Assembly: GCA_029851415.1 (NCBI GenBank)
Contig: CM056744.1
Location: 8,439,268 to 8,503,267, forward strand
Length of the DNA stretch: 64,000 nt
Reading direction: 5' to 3'
From: Eretmocerus hayati
Taxonomy: Eukaryota > Arthropoda > Insecta > Hymenoptera > Aphelinidae
Shown: positions 50,007-61,500 of the stretch, in pieces
Numbering within the stretch: the first letter of the stretch is position 1
Layout of the letters: every line of letters begins with the position of its first letter
The notes under the pieces: model-generated
The model's input: only the letters and a program-made list of their open reading frames with translations
Database searches by the model: none
Told to the model about the DNA's origin: nothing
Made by a program: the position numbers and the translations under genes

Positions 50007-50310
50007 GGGGGGATCACGGGGTCCGGGTCGCCAAGCTCCTCCAAGGTTTTTTTTACAGTTTTATCGAGAAGATGGAGAATCTAGAGTATCTCCGTCAAAT
50101 GGGCCTCCTGTTCGAAGATACAGCCACTGAGATTAACATTGCTCATATAGACTCATGTTCAAAAGTGATATATATGTATGTACCAGTATATCTAACCCAG
50201 TTGACGGAGTTACTCTGGATTCTTCATATTTTAGATGGTAACAAACTGGAAAATTTTGGGGATGATTGGTGACCCGGACCCCGTGGCTTCGTGGCTCCCC
50301 CCCCCCCCCC
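50007..50310. repeat. 304-bp fold-back element with G-rich ends
   Basis: The left end GGGGGGATCACGGGGTCCGG pairs with the right end ACCCGGACCCCGTGGCTTCG followed by C14. Inner arms also pair (GGAGAATCTAGAGTATCTCC against the complement of GGAGTTACTCTGGATTC). No ORF of note. It is a MITE-like element whose right end includes the poly-C run. Confidence 0.75.
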
Positions 50311-51204
50311 GTAAGTTAGATTCGGATTTAGCATCCTCGAGACCCCCGGATATAAATTTTATTTAGGAGTCATTTTTTCAATTCCACGATCTTCAGATTC
50401 GAGTTCAGTTACCTCCAAAATCTATCAATGATATTTTTCGGACTTTTTCCATCACCGATGAAAAGCGAGAAGGATTTGATAAGTATCATCTGCTCTGAGA
50501 GTGAGAAATTTACAATAGCGTTTGGTAAAATCAGAAAAAATCAATTAAATTTACGACAAGCAGAGTTGAGTATTTCCCCAGCCTGGACCAGGAGAATTTA
50601 CATAAAAAATTTCACAGTGTTGGCTCATCCAGAATATTCTTTGAAACTCTAAAGAATGAGACATCATTTCATTCAAATAAAAGCTCAATTCCGGCTCAAC
50701 TTCTATTCACAACTCACGTGCAATTAATTTGTAAACTTACCACATCCAACTTGATGTTATCGTCTAATATGCATGTCCTCTGCCCGTTTCTTGAACTTGA
50801 ATCCTCTTTAAATTTCTTCACATGCGCTTTGACAAATTCGTTCAGCACCTCTGAAATCCGAGAAGTCGGAATGAGATTTTTGAATCCCAAATGTATAGTC
50901 AAGGTTCTTAGAATAATCTCTTTGAAGAAATGTTTGATCAATGATTGAGTTCTTGGATCGAAAAAGTGAATATTGAATTTTATCAAAGAGTTGAGGACAT
51001 GGAAATTTTGAAGTTGATGGAAGTATTCGAAGTTGCTAAGGGACTTGAGACATTCTTGGAAAGGTATTTTGGGTTTCTTCATCTTATAATGCGGGAAAAA
51101 TTACGAAAAATTACGGAAAACTTTGAGTCAAATGACGACATAACTTGAATTTCCCCCTTTGAAGAATCTATAGAAGCCTTCAACTACTCGAATTGGTTCA
51201 TCAA
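50311..51204. other. No gene recognised
   Basis: Overlapping short frames on both strands near 50714-51148 have no recognisable domain. Confidence 0.45.
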
Positions 51205-51363
51205 CTCTCTTAACCTTTTCGAGTGAACCCTTTCGTCGCGGAAACTCCAAATAGAGTGAGTTTCACTTTTTCCCGAGTGAAAATTTCACTCGGGCCCCAT
51301 TGAATCTCACTTTTTCCGAGTTACCACAATAAGGGGTGGGTTCACTTGAAAAAGTTAAGAGAG
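51205..51363. repeat. 159-bp MITE with GAGTGAACCC-type inverted termini
   Basis: The left end CTCTCTTAACCTTTTCGAGT then GAACCC pairs with the right end GGGTTCACTTGAAAAAGTTA then AGAGAG. A smaller internal inverted pair, GAGTGAAAATTTCACTC, lies in the middle. No coding capacity. Confidence 0.75.
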
Positions 51364-52697
51364 AATAGAGATGAATAAAATATATCTCGTAAGGATAAAA
51401 GTCTCTCGGCAGTAGAATTGAATATCACTTTCAAAATTTACCGTGTAATGATGTATAACATGCTCAAGAACGTGAGAGGTATTTCCAACGAGATTAGCTA
51501 ATTTTTTGTAACTCAGTAAATCATGAGATTTTATCCGCGCACTATAATGAGTTCCGAAATCGAGAATGAGCTTTTCGATCGACTGTACGTGAAACACTGT
51601 TTTACGCACGGCAGTTTTCGTTCACTTTACGCCCAGTCGATCGAAAAACGTATTTCGATACTCGGGCGTGAAGTTCTTTTGCTTTACTCGTGATAATTTC
51701 CACCCTCGCCAGGCCGAAAACAATCACTCGAAAAGCAAAACCAAACTTTCCACCCTCGAATCAAAAAATACTACTTTTAATCTGAAACATTGAACGGCCT
51801 TCGATAAAAATATCCGTGTTACATAACGACACGCGGTTTTTTTTTATTGTATGTTCAATCATAATTCATCGGAACGAGACGACCTGAATATAATAATTCA
51901 ACGCACTAATTTTGGCGAGAGTTTCCATGGAATTTCCTATTTCGTCCTTTCAAAATATCATTCGAAAGACCTTTTCAGTGCAACTAAGATGAAGGATTAT
52001 GATCCATAATAACCAAATATGTATAGTGAAGTGACTCAATCACCGATTCTAGAATAATTCAAATTTCTTTCTCACGTGTGATTAGGTCGATTTAACGGTT
52101 TTTAGAAAACCTACATTTTTGCAAGCATCGTTTTAAAATATCTATCGAGATGACATCATATTCTTACGCAAGACTCTATATAAAATTTGGCAGACCAGTG
52201 ACATACGGTTCTTTCTGGGGTTTTCCCTCTGATACGCTCGTGTCTCTTTTTGCCAATTGCGAATTAATTTTGCTATAGATCACGATTCAGAAAACAGCCC
52301 AGAAAGTTATGTGTCAGCAATGAAAAATTTCTCGAGTTTACCTAGTATAATTGTGTTGGTCATTTTAATATACGAACGAAATTTGCGTACTTGAATGGTC
52401 TCTATTGAGGGTCAGATCTTACTGGAGGATAGCATCTGATTTTTGCATTCAACAATATCCAGTCTTTTAAGCTATTGATAAGGAAAAGAGTTTGGAAGCA
52501 TCGAATTTTCTTCACGTAATGAAGACTTACTTCACCTTATCTTATCCTTGTTTAAATATTATTTAGACTCGCGCACGAAAAAATTGAGCAACATATCCAC
52601 GAGTAAATCTCGTTCAGATAATCTGTTTCGAGTCCTCCGTCATGAAGAGTATCTTTAAATCCACTGAGCCGGGAAAGTAACAATTTCGCAAAGATTT
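51364..52697. other. No gene recognised; degenerate copy of a hairpin repeat at the left
   Basis: 51590-51780 contains words shared with the hairpin family of the protease introns (ACGCACGG, TCGATCGAAAAACG, TTCGATACTCGGGCG, CACCCTCG..GGCCGAAAACAATCACTCG). The rest is AT-rich with no exon recognised. Confidence 0.45.
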
Positions 52698-53369
52698 TCA
52701 ATCTTCTTCCCTACACAGTTGATGAAAAAATGGTGTTCGACAATTAGGCGGATGTTTTTCCGGATTCTTGTGATAATTCCATTTCTTGCCTTTGGCCTCG
52801 GACAAAAAAATCGATCGGTATGCGATAATCATCAACATTCCCACTACCGTATATTAGAATTTACTATTTCACGTACGCAAAAGTGGTAACTTTACACAAT
52901 CTATCATTTTTAATGCGATACAGGTAAAAATTCTGGGCAGAATAGTCGTTCAAAATTTGCTTTTAGTAAAGATAGATATTTTTTTTTTCAAAACCAGGTG
53001 GAATCAGAGATTTAAGAATTTTAAATCTGATAACTGTTTTCTTACTTTTAGTATCTTCATCGAGCTCAGGTAAGTTATCCTTGACGCCATGTACAGCAAC
53101 CGTTTCTACACTTGGCTTTAACTGGAATTTAAATCAAAAATTTTAGTCAATGGTAAGAAGCGAATCACCGATTGACGTTCTCTACGAGCTGAAAATTCTG
53201 TTTGATTATAAGATGAACTTGAAAATTTGAATCAGGTTGTCAACATTCCGGAAATTTGAATCAGATGTCTCTGAATATGAAATGAAATCCAATAACTACT
53301 TACCGAAGCTGACTCAATTCTGTTGGCAATTAGTACACAAAAAGTAGTGAAAATGAATATGGCTTTCAT
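52698..53369 (-). CDS. Small secreted two-cysteine peptide, 3 exons (predicted)
   Basis: Exons (minus strand): 53304-53369, 53046-53121, 52698-52789, giving 77 aa. All three junctions are GT-AG and in phase. The signal peptide MKAIFIFTTFCVLIANRIES is convincing. The middle is acidic (KDNLPELDEDTK). The C terminus is basic then Cys-bearing: WNYHKNPEKHPPNC, then RTPFFHQLC and REED, so the two cysteines could close a ring of eight intervening residues. A TATATAAAA box lies about 100 bp upstream of the ATG. No family is recognised; size and layout suit a venom peptide, neuropeptide precursor or antimicrobial peptide. The exon 3 acceptor is the least sure part: an AG 9 bp upstream gives another in-phase frame without cysteines. 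Confidence 0.5.
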
Positions 53370-53470
53370 CGTATATGATCCGCGGTTTTCTCAATGTTTT
53401 TTTTCTTCAGAATGTATAATTCTGAATACAAGAAGCTCATGATATGATGTGACAGACGTATGTAGAATGT

Positions 53471-53480
53471 TTTATATATA
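53471..53480 (-). promoter_or_regulatory. TATA box of the small secreted peptide gene
   Basis: On the minus strand the sequence reads TATATATAAA, 102 bp upstream of the ATG at 53369, leaving room for a 5-prime UTR of about 70 nt. Confidence 0.5.
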
Positions 53481-53994
53481 CTCATTTGGGATTCCATGAC
53501 GGGTCTTTGCGGATCATGACAGATATTTGCAGATCATACATTAAAAATTCAAAACAATTGTGTTGCCGTTTCTACGACATATGGGGAACAAATAATGTTT
53601 TTGTATGAAAGCCCTAATGTGTGTACAACTATGTATAAATGACTAATCTTAGTTGATATATTGATGATTTTTCAGATCATTGAATTTTTAGATGGGATAA
53701 TATCGGCATTGTATGAGTTATAATAATATTCGTGAATTCAATGAACCAACTGAGGTTAAGGTGCTATCGATAGCGCGATTCGTGAGTCAAGGTGAAAAAC
53801 CGATATATAGTATCAGTAATATAAAAAAATCGATATTCGTCTTCGTGATTGCTTTGATTTCGGTCTTTGTATTCAAGTTATGAATTTAGATTAGTCCAGA
53901 AATCAATTTGACAGTGATAGAATTTGTGAAATCATGAATTTAGAAATTTTCGCGCATCACTCCCTAGCTCCCTGTCAGAAAAAATCTGAAATTA

Positions 53995-54088
53995 TTAACA
54001 CGTTTGCTCCTGCGGCGGGACCCACCGGTGGGTTCCGCCGCATACAGAGAAGGAACTGCGATTTCTGCCGTCGCAGCAAACGTGTTAA
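53995..54088. mobile_element. 94-bp piggyBac-type MITE
   Basis: TTAA lies at both ends, with inverted termini CACGTTTGCTCCTGCGGCGG and, on the right, CCGTCGCAGCAAACGTG. TTAA target duplication and this terminal style fit non-autonomous piggyBac-like elements. It is much more GC-rich than the surrounding DNA and has an inner palindrome GACCCACCGGTGGGTTC. Confidence 0.75.
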
Positions 54089-54367
54089 GCCACCTTAATT
54101 GAAAAGAGATAAAGATCAAAAATTTCAAAGATTACGCTGTTATTTCAATTAATTTTTCTGAAAGCTATTGCCACGAGTCCAATCCTGCAAGTTAGACAGG
54201 GAAGCGATGCATCGCATTATTATGTATCAATGATGAAGATGCAATGAACGCGTCAAATGAATGTTTTTTGAGGCACAAAAACATTAATTTTGGTCAAAGG
54301 TAATCGAATTCAGACTTCGTATTGGAGCATAGTATTCTGATAACTATCAATCATACATTTTTGTAAT
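54089..54367. other. No gene recognised
   Basis: Short intergenic spacer, AT-rich, no exon seen. Confidence 0.5.
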
Positions 54368-54534
54368 AAAGTATGAGTGTACCCAAAATGCCCGGCCCAT
54401 GGGCCAATCTCACCGCTCGTTGACCTTTGCGCAATTTTTTTCTTTTTACTTTTGTTATGTTGAAGTATGAGAAAATTAATGATTTGGATCGACCCCGGAT
54501 GATTTTTGTGTACTCCATAAAATATACACTACCG
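54368..54534. mobile_element. Truncated AGGTAAGTGTACCC-family MITE
   Basis: It matches the left about 165 bp of the copies at 32641 and 46974 (GAGTGTACCCAAAATGCCCG; TTTTGTTATGTTGAAGTATG; GATCGACCCCGGATGATTT). It stops where the palindromic Tc1-type element begins. The remainder of the family sequence is not recognisable on the far side. Confidence 0.8.
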
Positions 54535-55451
54535 GTCAAAAGTTTAAGCTCACCCAAAAATTTTTTTTTCAAATTTGTGAGTTGAACTACTCGGCTCTAT
54601 TTGACCGTAGAGGACTCTTCCGGAGCTCATTTTAGAGGTTTTTTCACGTACTTTAAGATGGCACTATTCATTTTTATCCTTACGGATCGGGATCTTTCCA
54701 ATTTGAGCTTGGAAAAGTGTCAATTTCAACGATTTTTCAGAGAATCTTTTGGCTCCTGCCAATTTGAGCCACATGAATGTTTCAATATGGGAGTTGTGGG
54801 ATACAAAAGTACCAGTCTAGAGCTTCAGAATCCGTTTTTGAACGTTCCTCTACGCCACTTCCAGTCCGAGCTATGGCACTTTCTCTGAGGGAAGATTTTT
54901 CGCAAAAACTAGCACCTGGATTCAAAAATGGCGAGAAAATTCACTTTTTGGGGCATATTTCAAAGGTTCCTCGTTTCCTTAATCAAGATATTGATAAAAG
55001 ATGACAGAAATGATGATTATACTTCATAAAAATGCGTCTCTGTATCTCTCTCGAAACGGAATGCTATTTTTCGCGAGGAATCGCCCCTCAGAAAAAGTGT
55101 CATAGCTCGGACTGGAAGGGGCGTAGAGGGACATTTAAAAACGGATTTTGAAGCTCTAGACTGGTACTTTTATATCCCACAACTCCCATATTGAAACATT
55201 CATGTGGCTCAAATTGGCAGGAGCCAAAAGATTCTCCCAAAAATCGTTGAAATTGACACTTTTCCAAGCTCAAATTGGAAAGATCCCGATCCGTACGGAT
55301 AAAAATGAATTATGCCATCTTAAAATACGTGCAAAAACCTTCACAATGAGCTCCAGAAGAGTCCTCTACGGTCAAATAGAGCCGAGTAGTTCAACGCACA
55401 AAATCGAAAAAAAATTTTTTGGGTGAGCTTAAACTTTTGACCGGTAGTGTA
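54535..55451. mobile_element. 917-bp palindromic Tc1/mariner-type element
   Basis: The terminal inverted repeat CACTACCGGTCAAAAGTTTA is shared in its first 17 bases with the 15551-16476 element, and TA lies at both ends. Arms of about 370-380 bp are inverted copies, with a loop centred near 54993. The internal sequence differs from the 15.5-kb element, so it is a different subfamily using the same ends. It lies just downstream of the protease stop codon at 55504. Confidence 0.9.
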
Positions 55452-55503
55452 ATTGATACCACTTTCCAATTTCCTGTACCATTAATATATTTAAACAATG
55501 GGT

Positions 55504-58500
55504 CTAGTTATGGGGTAACAACAATTCAGATTTAATGAAGTCCATGAAATATGAGACTTTGGTAAAGAGATCCGGATAGCCTGCTCCACATTGTCTTCCT
55601 CTGCCTGCAGAAACAATCCCAACGATAATCTTTTTATCGAGGGTAAGCGAACCTCCACTGTCACCCTGCAAACATAAAAATTGTTTAATAGCGATTTAAT
55701 GATTTCAGGATTTTTCCATTCTCATTGACAATAGAATGAATCATATGTGATCACATTAAATATCTTCGAATAATATTTTATATGACTCGACGCGGAGACT
55801 GCATGTTTCCGCGTCTCGCCGTATAAAACGTCATATGCGTCTCGTGTCAAAAACTTTGTTCTTCACGATAACCTTGTTGGACGTTATCGCAAAGAAGAAA
55901 GATTTTTGGCACTCGACGCAGAGTATACTGTTTCGACACGCTGTGCGGAAATAGTATATTATGATACAAGGGCGCAAACGATGGTTTTCGCACTTCGAGT
56001 GACTTTTTTAGGCCCGAGCCGCAGGCGAGGGTCTGAAATAGTCACGAGAAAGCGAAAACCGTTGACGCCCTTGTATCATACTATATTTTTTGATCTTCTG
56101 TTCTGTGAGCAAATGAAAAGCGACAAACAGTGTGCAAATGACTCACTTGCGCACAGTCGATCAAAAAATGTCTTTGCCGCACTGATTTTCCACTTTCTCG
56201 CACAGTTTGTCAAAATAGTATATAAGCAACTAGGGGTCAAACGAAAATTTGCGCACGAGTCACCGCAAGAGTGTGCGGAGACGAATGCGCAAACGTTTGC
56301 CCCGTGTTGCTTACGATATCTTATGCTATTGCTGTGAGCAAAGTTGTAACTCGCCAGAAAATACGCCCTGATTGAAATAAATTTAACATCATTGAGCGGC
56401 AGAATGGTTGGCGTGAAAATGTAGCCATTTCTGACTCACTAGTCGATATCATGATAGGTACGGTCACTCCTAATTAAAAGCCATCGACTAAAAGTCATCG
56501 ACCTTTACCAAAGTGATAACCTGTTACCTATATATGTCAGTACGGTTGCATACTCGGGATTGTGGGAGGGGGTACGCAGGGCGCAGGAGCGGGGTCCAGG
56601 GGCGGCAGCCCCGGCGGGAGTGCAGGGGGCGAAGCCTCCGACGGGGGTTCGGGGAGCGGACCCCCCGACTGAAAAAAATGTTGTGAAAAATATTACAAAA
56701 AGAAAAAACTTTTCATTTCGAGTTTCAGATCCAAAATCTGGTTATGAGATTTTCCAATGTTTGGAAGTCTATAAAAATGTATAAAATATCTCTTGCCCTT
56801 CTTTCACGAAGTCCGCCAATTTCGAGCGATTACTTCGATCTCAGCCTGTGACTGAAGTCAAAAATCAATCGCTCAGAGGCGAGCTACAGCCTCATAAACT
56901 TGGCGCGAAATACATCAAATCATCGTGGTTTCTCGAAATTTCCATCGATCTTGTACTCACATTCCACAGCCTGGACTGCACGATTTTGAGTTTCATCTTC
57001 AGTTCAAAGAAATCTCATTTTCCCATGCGCAAACGATATTTGCGCACTAATTTATGTTTGCACCGTGCGCAAATGACCAATTTGCACACGGTTGAGTGAT
57101 TTGCGGCGTGCGTAAAAAAAATTTGCGCACAGTTTTGGCATTTGCACACGGAATTCGCAATTTGCACATGGCACACAAGCGTATAAATGGCCATTCACGC
57201 ACAACTTTGCGCACAGAATAGCATAATGGTACATTTCGATACAAGGGCGTAAAACGTTTTATTCGCGTACGAGTGATGGGTTTCCGGCCCGAGCCGCAGG
57301 CGAGGGTCGGAATCATCACGAGGATGCGAATAATAGGTTTTACGGCCGTGTATCTAACTATACTTTTCGATAAACTGTGAGTGAAAGTCGACAAACTGTG
57401 CGCAAAGTGCATTTTTACGCACAGTGTATCGAAAAATAGTATTCGATACACAGTGTAAAACTTATTTTTCGATACACTGTGCGTAAAAGTGCACTTTGCG
57501 CACAGTTTGTCGACTTTTACTCACAGTTTATCGAAAAGTATAGTTAGATACACGGCCGTAAAACCTATTATTGGCATCCTCGTGATGATTCCGACCCTCA
57601 CCTGCGGCTCGGGCCGGAAACCCATCACTCGGACGCGAATAAAACGTTTTACGCCCTTGTATCGAAATGTACTATTTTGCATCCTCGTGTTAATTTCGAC
57701 TTTCGCCCATGGCTCAGGCCAGAATAACATCATCCGGACGCGAAAAAAAAGTTACCGACCTTTCATCGAAATATACTATTATCGGGTTTTTTTTGCAAAG
57801 GCCTATTTTCGTCATTGGCAGAGCGGAGTGCTATAAGTTTTCCGTCATGAAAGTACCTATCTGCGCGCAGTTTCACTACAAACTTTCCAGCACAAGAATC
57901 TAGAAATCAAGCTCAAACTTTTGATTAAAAGGTTAGTGCTAAAATAGGGTTTTTGATACACGGTATGAAAAAAAGTACTTTTCACACGTTTTTTTGTCAT
58001 ATACTTAAGTCTACCAAAGAGTATAATTCAATAGCCGGAAGGAAAACCCACTTTTATCCCCTTGCATTAATTTGTATCATCCTAATATAGCGCGCGTAAA
58101 AGTGTCATTTGCGCATAGTTTACCGATTTATACTCACAGTTTATAAAAAAGTATAGGGTGCAAAAATGGTATTATTAAAGCAAAATGTGTCAAGATTTAA
58201 AAAGAACTAACGGAAGCTCGACATGTTTTTTCATAATAATCTAATAGGTTTGAGTTTGCGATCAATTCAATTATTGAGTCAATGCCGTATTCTTCAAAAA
58301 AAGATCCACTTGTCTGAGATCTAGTCGTCACCCCCGACGAAGAAAAATTCATCCCGATTCAGAAATACACCGGGAGAACAGTGTATTTTTTCTTCGGATG
58401 CGACGTAATGATGTCGCTAGCAGCTTGGCATTCCACTCAAGAATAGGTTTCATAGTTCTTAGAGTGATTGCATTATTGTTATATACAATGTTGTTCAATC

Positions 58501-61500
58501 ACTCACTTGACAGACTCCATAACCTGGCCCAAAAACAGCACACAAATGTCCGGGATGTATGAGTGAGCCCTGCCACAATTGCTGACAAGTTCCACTGTCC
58601 ACAGCAAACATAGTCATTTTTTTCAAGTAAGGCGATGGTGGTCCTCCAAATGTATCGGCTCCAAAACCACTCACTATAAGAGAAGTTCCAATCGGAAACT
58701 CAGCCCCGGGTTCTGGTAGTCCAATCACTTTTACATCATCCGTCTCCTTGATTGGTGTCTTCAACTGTTTCATTTTTTTGTTGAAGAACAGAAATTTTTC
58801 ATTTATCATTCTTGAAATTCGGGATTTAGGTGAGATGCGATAATTAATCATTGCCTTTTTTGTCACAAAAATATATTTTATAATATCAATACGAACAAAA
58901 ATGTGTACGTTTTGTCCTTTTCTCATGTAAAATTGAACAGAATTTGATCTGAGACCTTCAAGATTGAGGCAGTTCCCAAACTTTTTCTACAGATTAGTAA
59001 TTTTTGGAATCATGCCCGCTCACTCTTCGATAGATAGGTTAACCCGCTCACTTTGGACCCTACTTCCCGGCCTCGGAAAAATTTTCCTATGAGTAGAATG
59101 ATGAAAAATAGCAGAATTACAGAATTAAAACTTTTTTGATCTTATTTTTCCATTTTTCTACAATGTAGAAGCATATGAATACTTCTTCATTGTTGTTGTT
59201 GGAATACATTCCTGGCATCGTCACAGATTTTTTAGGATTTTTCCAGATTTTTATGATGTACCCAAGAAAAGTTATCACGCATCGGTTTTCGGACATGTGG
59301 ACACGCATGCGGACACTTTTAGTGAGCGGGTTGATGAAGAAATAAACTCTCAAACTGAAACCTCATCCACAGTTCATGTGAGGTACGATGCCTCACTGAA
59401 TTGAAATATTCCCATTTTGGAGAAATTGTATTACAAGATTTTTTAATGAAAGTCATTACTTTTTTCATTTTCATCATTTTTGCCGGGATTCCTGATGAAA
59501 TTTAACTTCAAATCATGACAGACTAATAGAGAGAGGTAACCGAAATTGCAGAGCTGCGCATTTGCGAACTGTTGACGATTTCGTAAGGAATTCGACAAAT
59601 TATGTATGTTTTCATGATACACTGCGCGTAGAAATGCACTTCGCGCACACTTTGTAGACTTTGACTCACAGTTTATCAAAAAGTATAGTTCAATACATCT
59701 AGAACCCTATTATATCAAAATGGCCCATTTTACAATTTATCTATGAATGAACTTTGGAATTTATTTGCTGGTTCCTTTGATTGCATTATAAATTCAAAGG
59801 ACCTAGCTTCAATTAACAAGGCTGGATTTTCAAAATTCACGAAGCTCATAAAAATGTTGATATATTTCGGCCAATTCATTTCATTCCTGCATATAATATC
59901 CTGCACCACAGACGTTGTCATAAGCACATATATTTCAATCGAATTATCTGAAAATGTGAGATCGAGGCCATTGAAGAGATGAATTTTTCGAATTGTAGAG
60001 TGATTTGTTCATTAGATCCAATACAAAATTTGTTTATACGCAATTTAGCCTACTCATGTATTACTCATTTATATTTCGAATTCCATCGCATCAGAGGGTC
60101 TTTATCAAATAATTCTCAGAATTTTCATTGTATTATGATAGTGTGCTTCAGCAACAACTCACTGAATGTAATAATATCATAAGTCAGGAAACGTTCAAAA
60201 TCGTGATGCGCATTAAACTAGAAAAAAAGTCACGCGCGTTCTGAACTGTGATCAAAGTAAAAACTTTTTATCCATTCGAGCTGAAAACTTGATGAACTGT
60301 ATGCAGTATTTGGGTACTATACAGGACGTCATTCGATTGCTCATCATATTATATGACCTCATGTGCTGGAATTTTTGTTTTACCTCACACTAAAAGCACT
60401 ATTGAATTTACGCAATTCTTCAATTTCATCAAAGCCGGTGGAATTTCAGTGTCATCCTAATTAATTGTGGGAAAATCAAGATGGCATTGACGTCAAACTT
60501 ATAGCGCAGTTTACAAAATTATTTATCCTAGGCAAAAAAAGATGTCACGCACTCCTTGTAAGAATAAAAGATTTCCACCCAAGAGATTTACATAGAGCCG
60601 CCATTTCATTAACTTTTTCGGGTTTGCATTGGCATTTATATTTTCGAGAAGCTCAACTTCACAAGTATTACAGAATAATAAAAAAGATTGTTATGACTGA
60701 TGAGAGAAATTATGGAACAGATCCAACATTTTTTTCACCGGCAGTAGACACGTACTGGTCCAAGTAGATAAGTGCCGTGTTTGGTCAGACAAACTCATAG
60801 CACTAATCGATACCCTCAATCTCTCATCAATTCTAATTCCAAGTCATCATTACAACACTATTTTAGAGCATCAGATATCCTATGTTTTCAACTCAAGTCG
60901 CTTAATCAATGAGAATTAATGAATGAATCTAAAATCATATATCTTTATCGGTTCGATACACGATTGGTGATGCGAGGTTGTCTGACCAAACACGGCCCTT
61001 ATCTACTGGATACAATGAGCGTCCACAGCCTCTTGACTAAATTTTGAATTTGTTCCACTACTTTTCTCATTAGTCCCTTTTCTTATAACACATCTGATCT
61101 TATCCAAAATTGAGCAATCTCAACTTTCTGTCATTTTTATGAAAAATCTTTTAATCAGCTCACCCTTATAACAGCAATATCAGCAATGAATGTACTGTAA
61201 ACTTGTCGATACTCCGGATGAAATGCAATTCTATCGACGCTAAGTTTCTGTCCTCCACCTTGCATTAAATTCGTTCTTCCAGCCACTATTTTGACCCTAA
61301 ATAATTCTTTTTTAAGTTGTACAAAATCGTACACACAGTGGGCTGCAGTCAAAACGTGTCTTTTACCAATTAAACTTCCACCACAAGTGTGCCATCCGTC
61401 TATTTGAAGAGAAATCTGAGCAGGGAATTCACCCTGTCCGGCGTAGACATTGTTGGTTATTCGCGGACGTATAACAGTCAGATTCAAGAGCTCTGGAAGT

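Noticed and set aside
56560..56784. Plus-strand frame across the GC-rich island as a gene
   Set aside because: The encoded Gly/Ala/Pro-rich sequence follows directly from the short GC repeats; no signal of selection on coding sequence.
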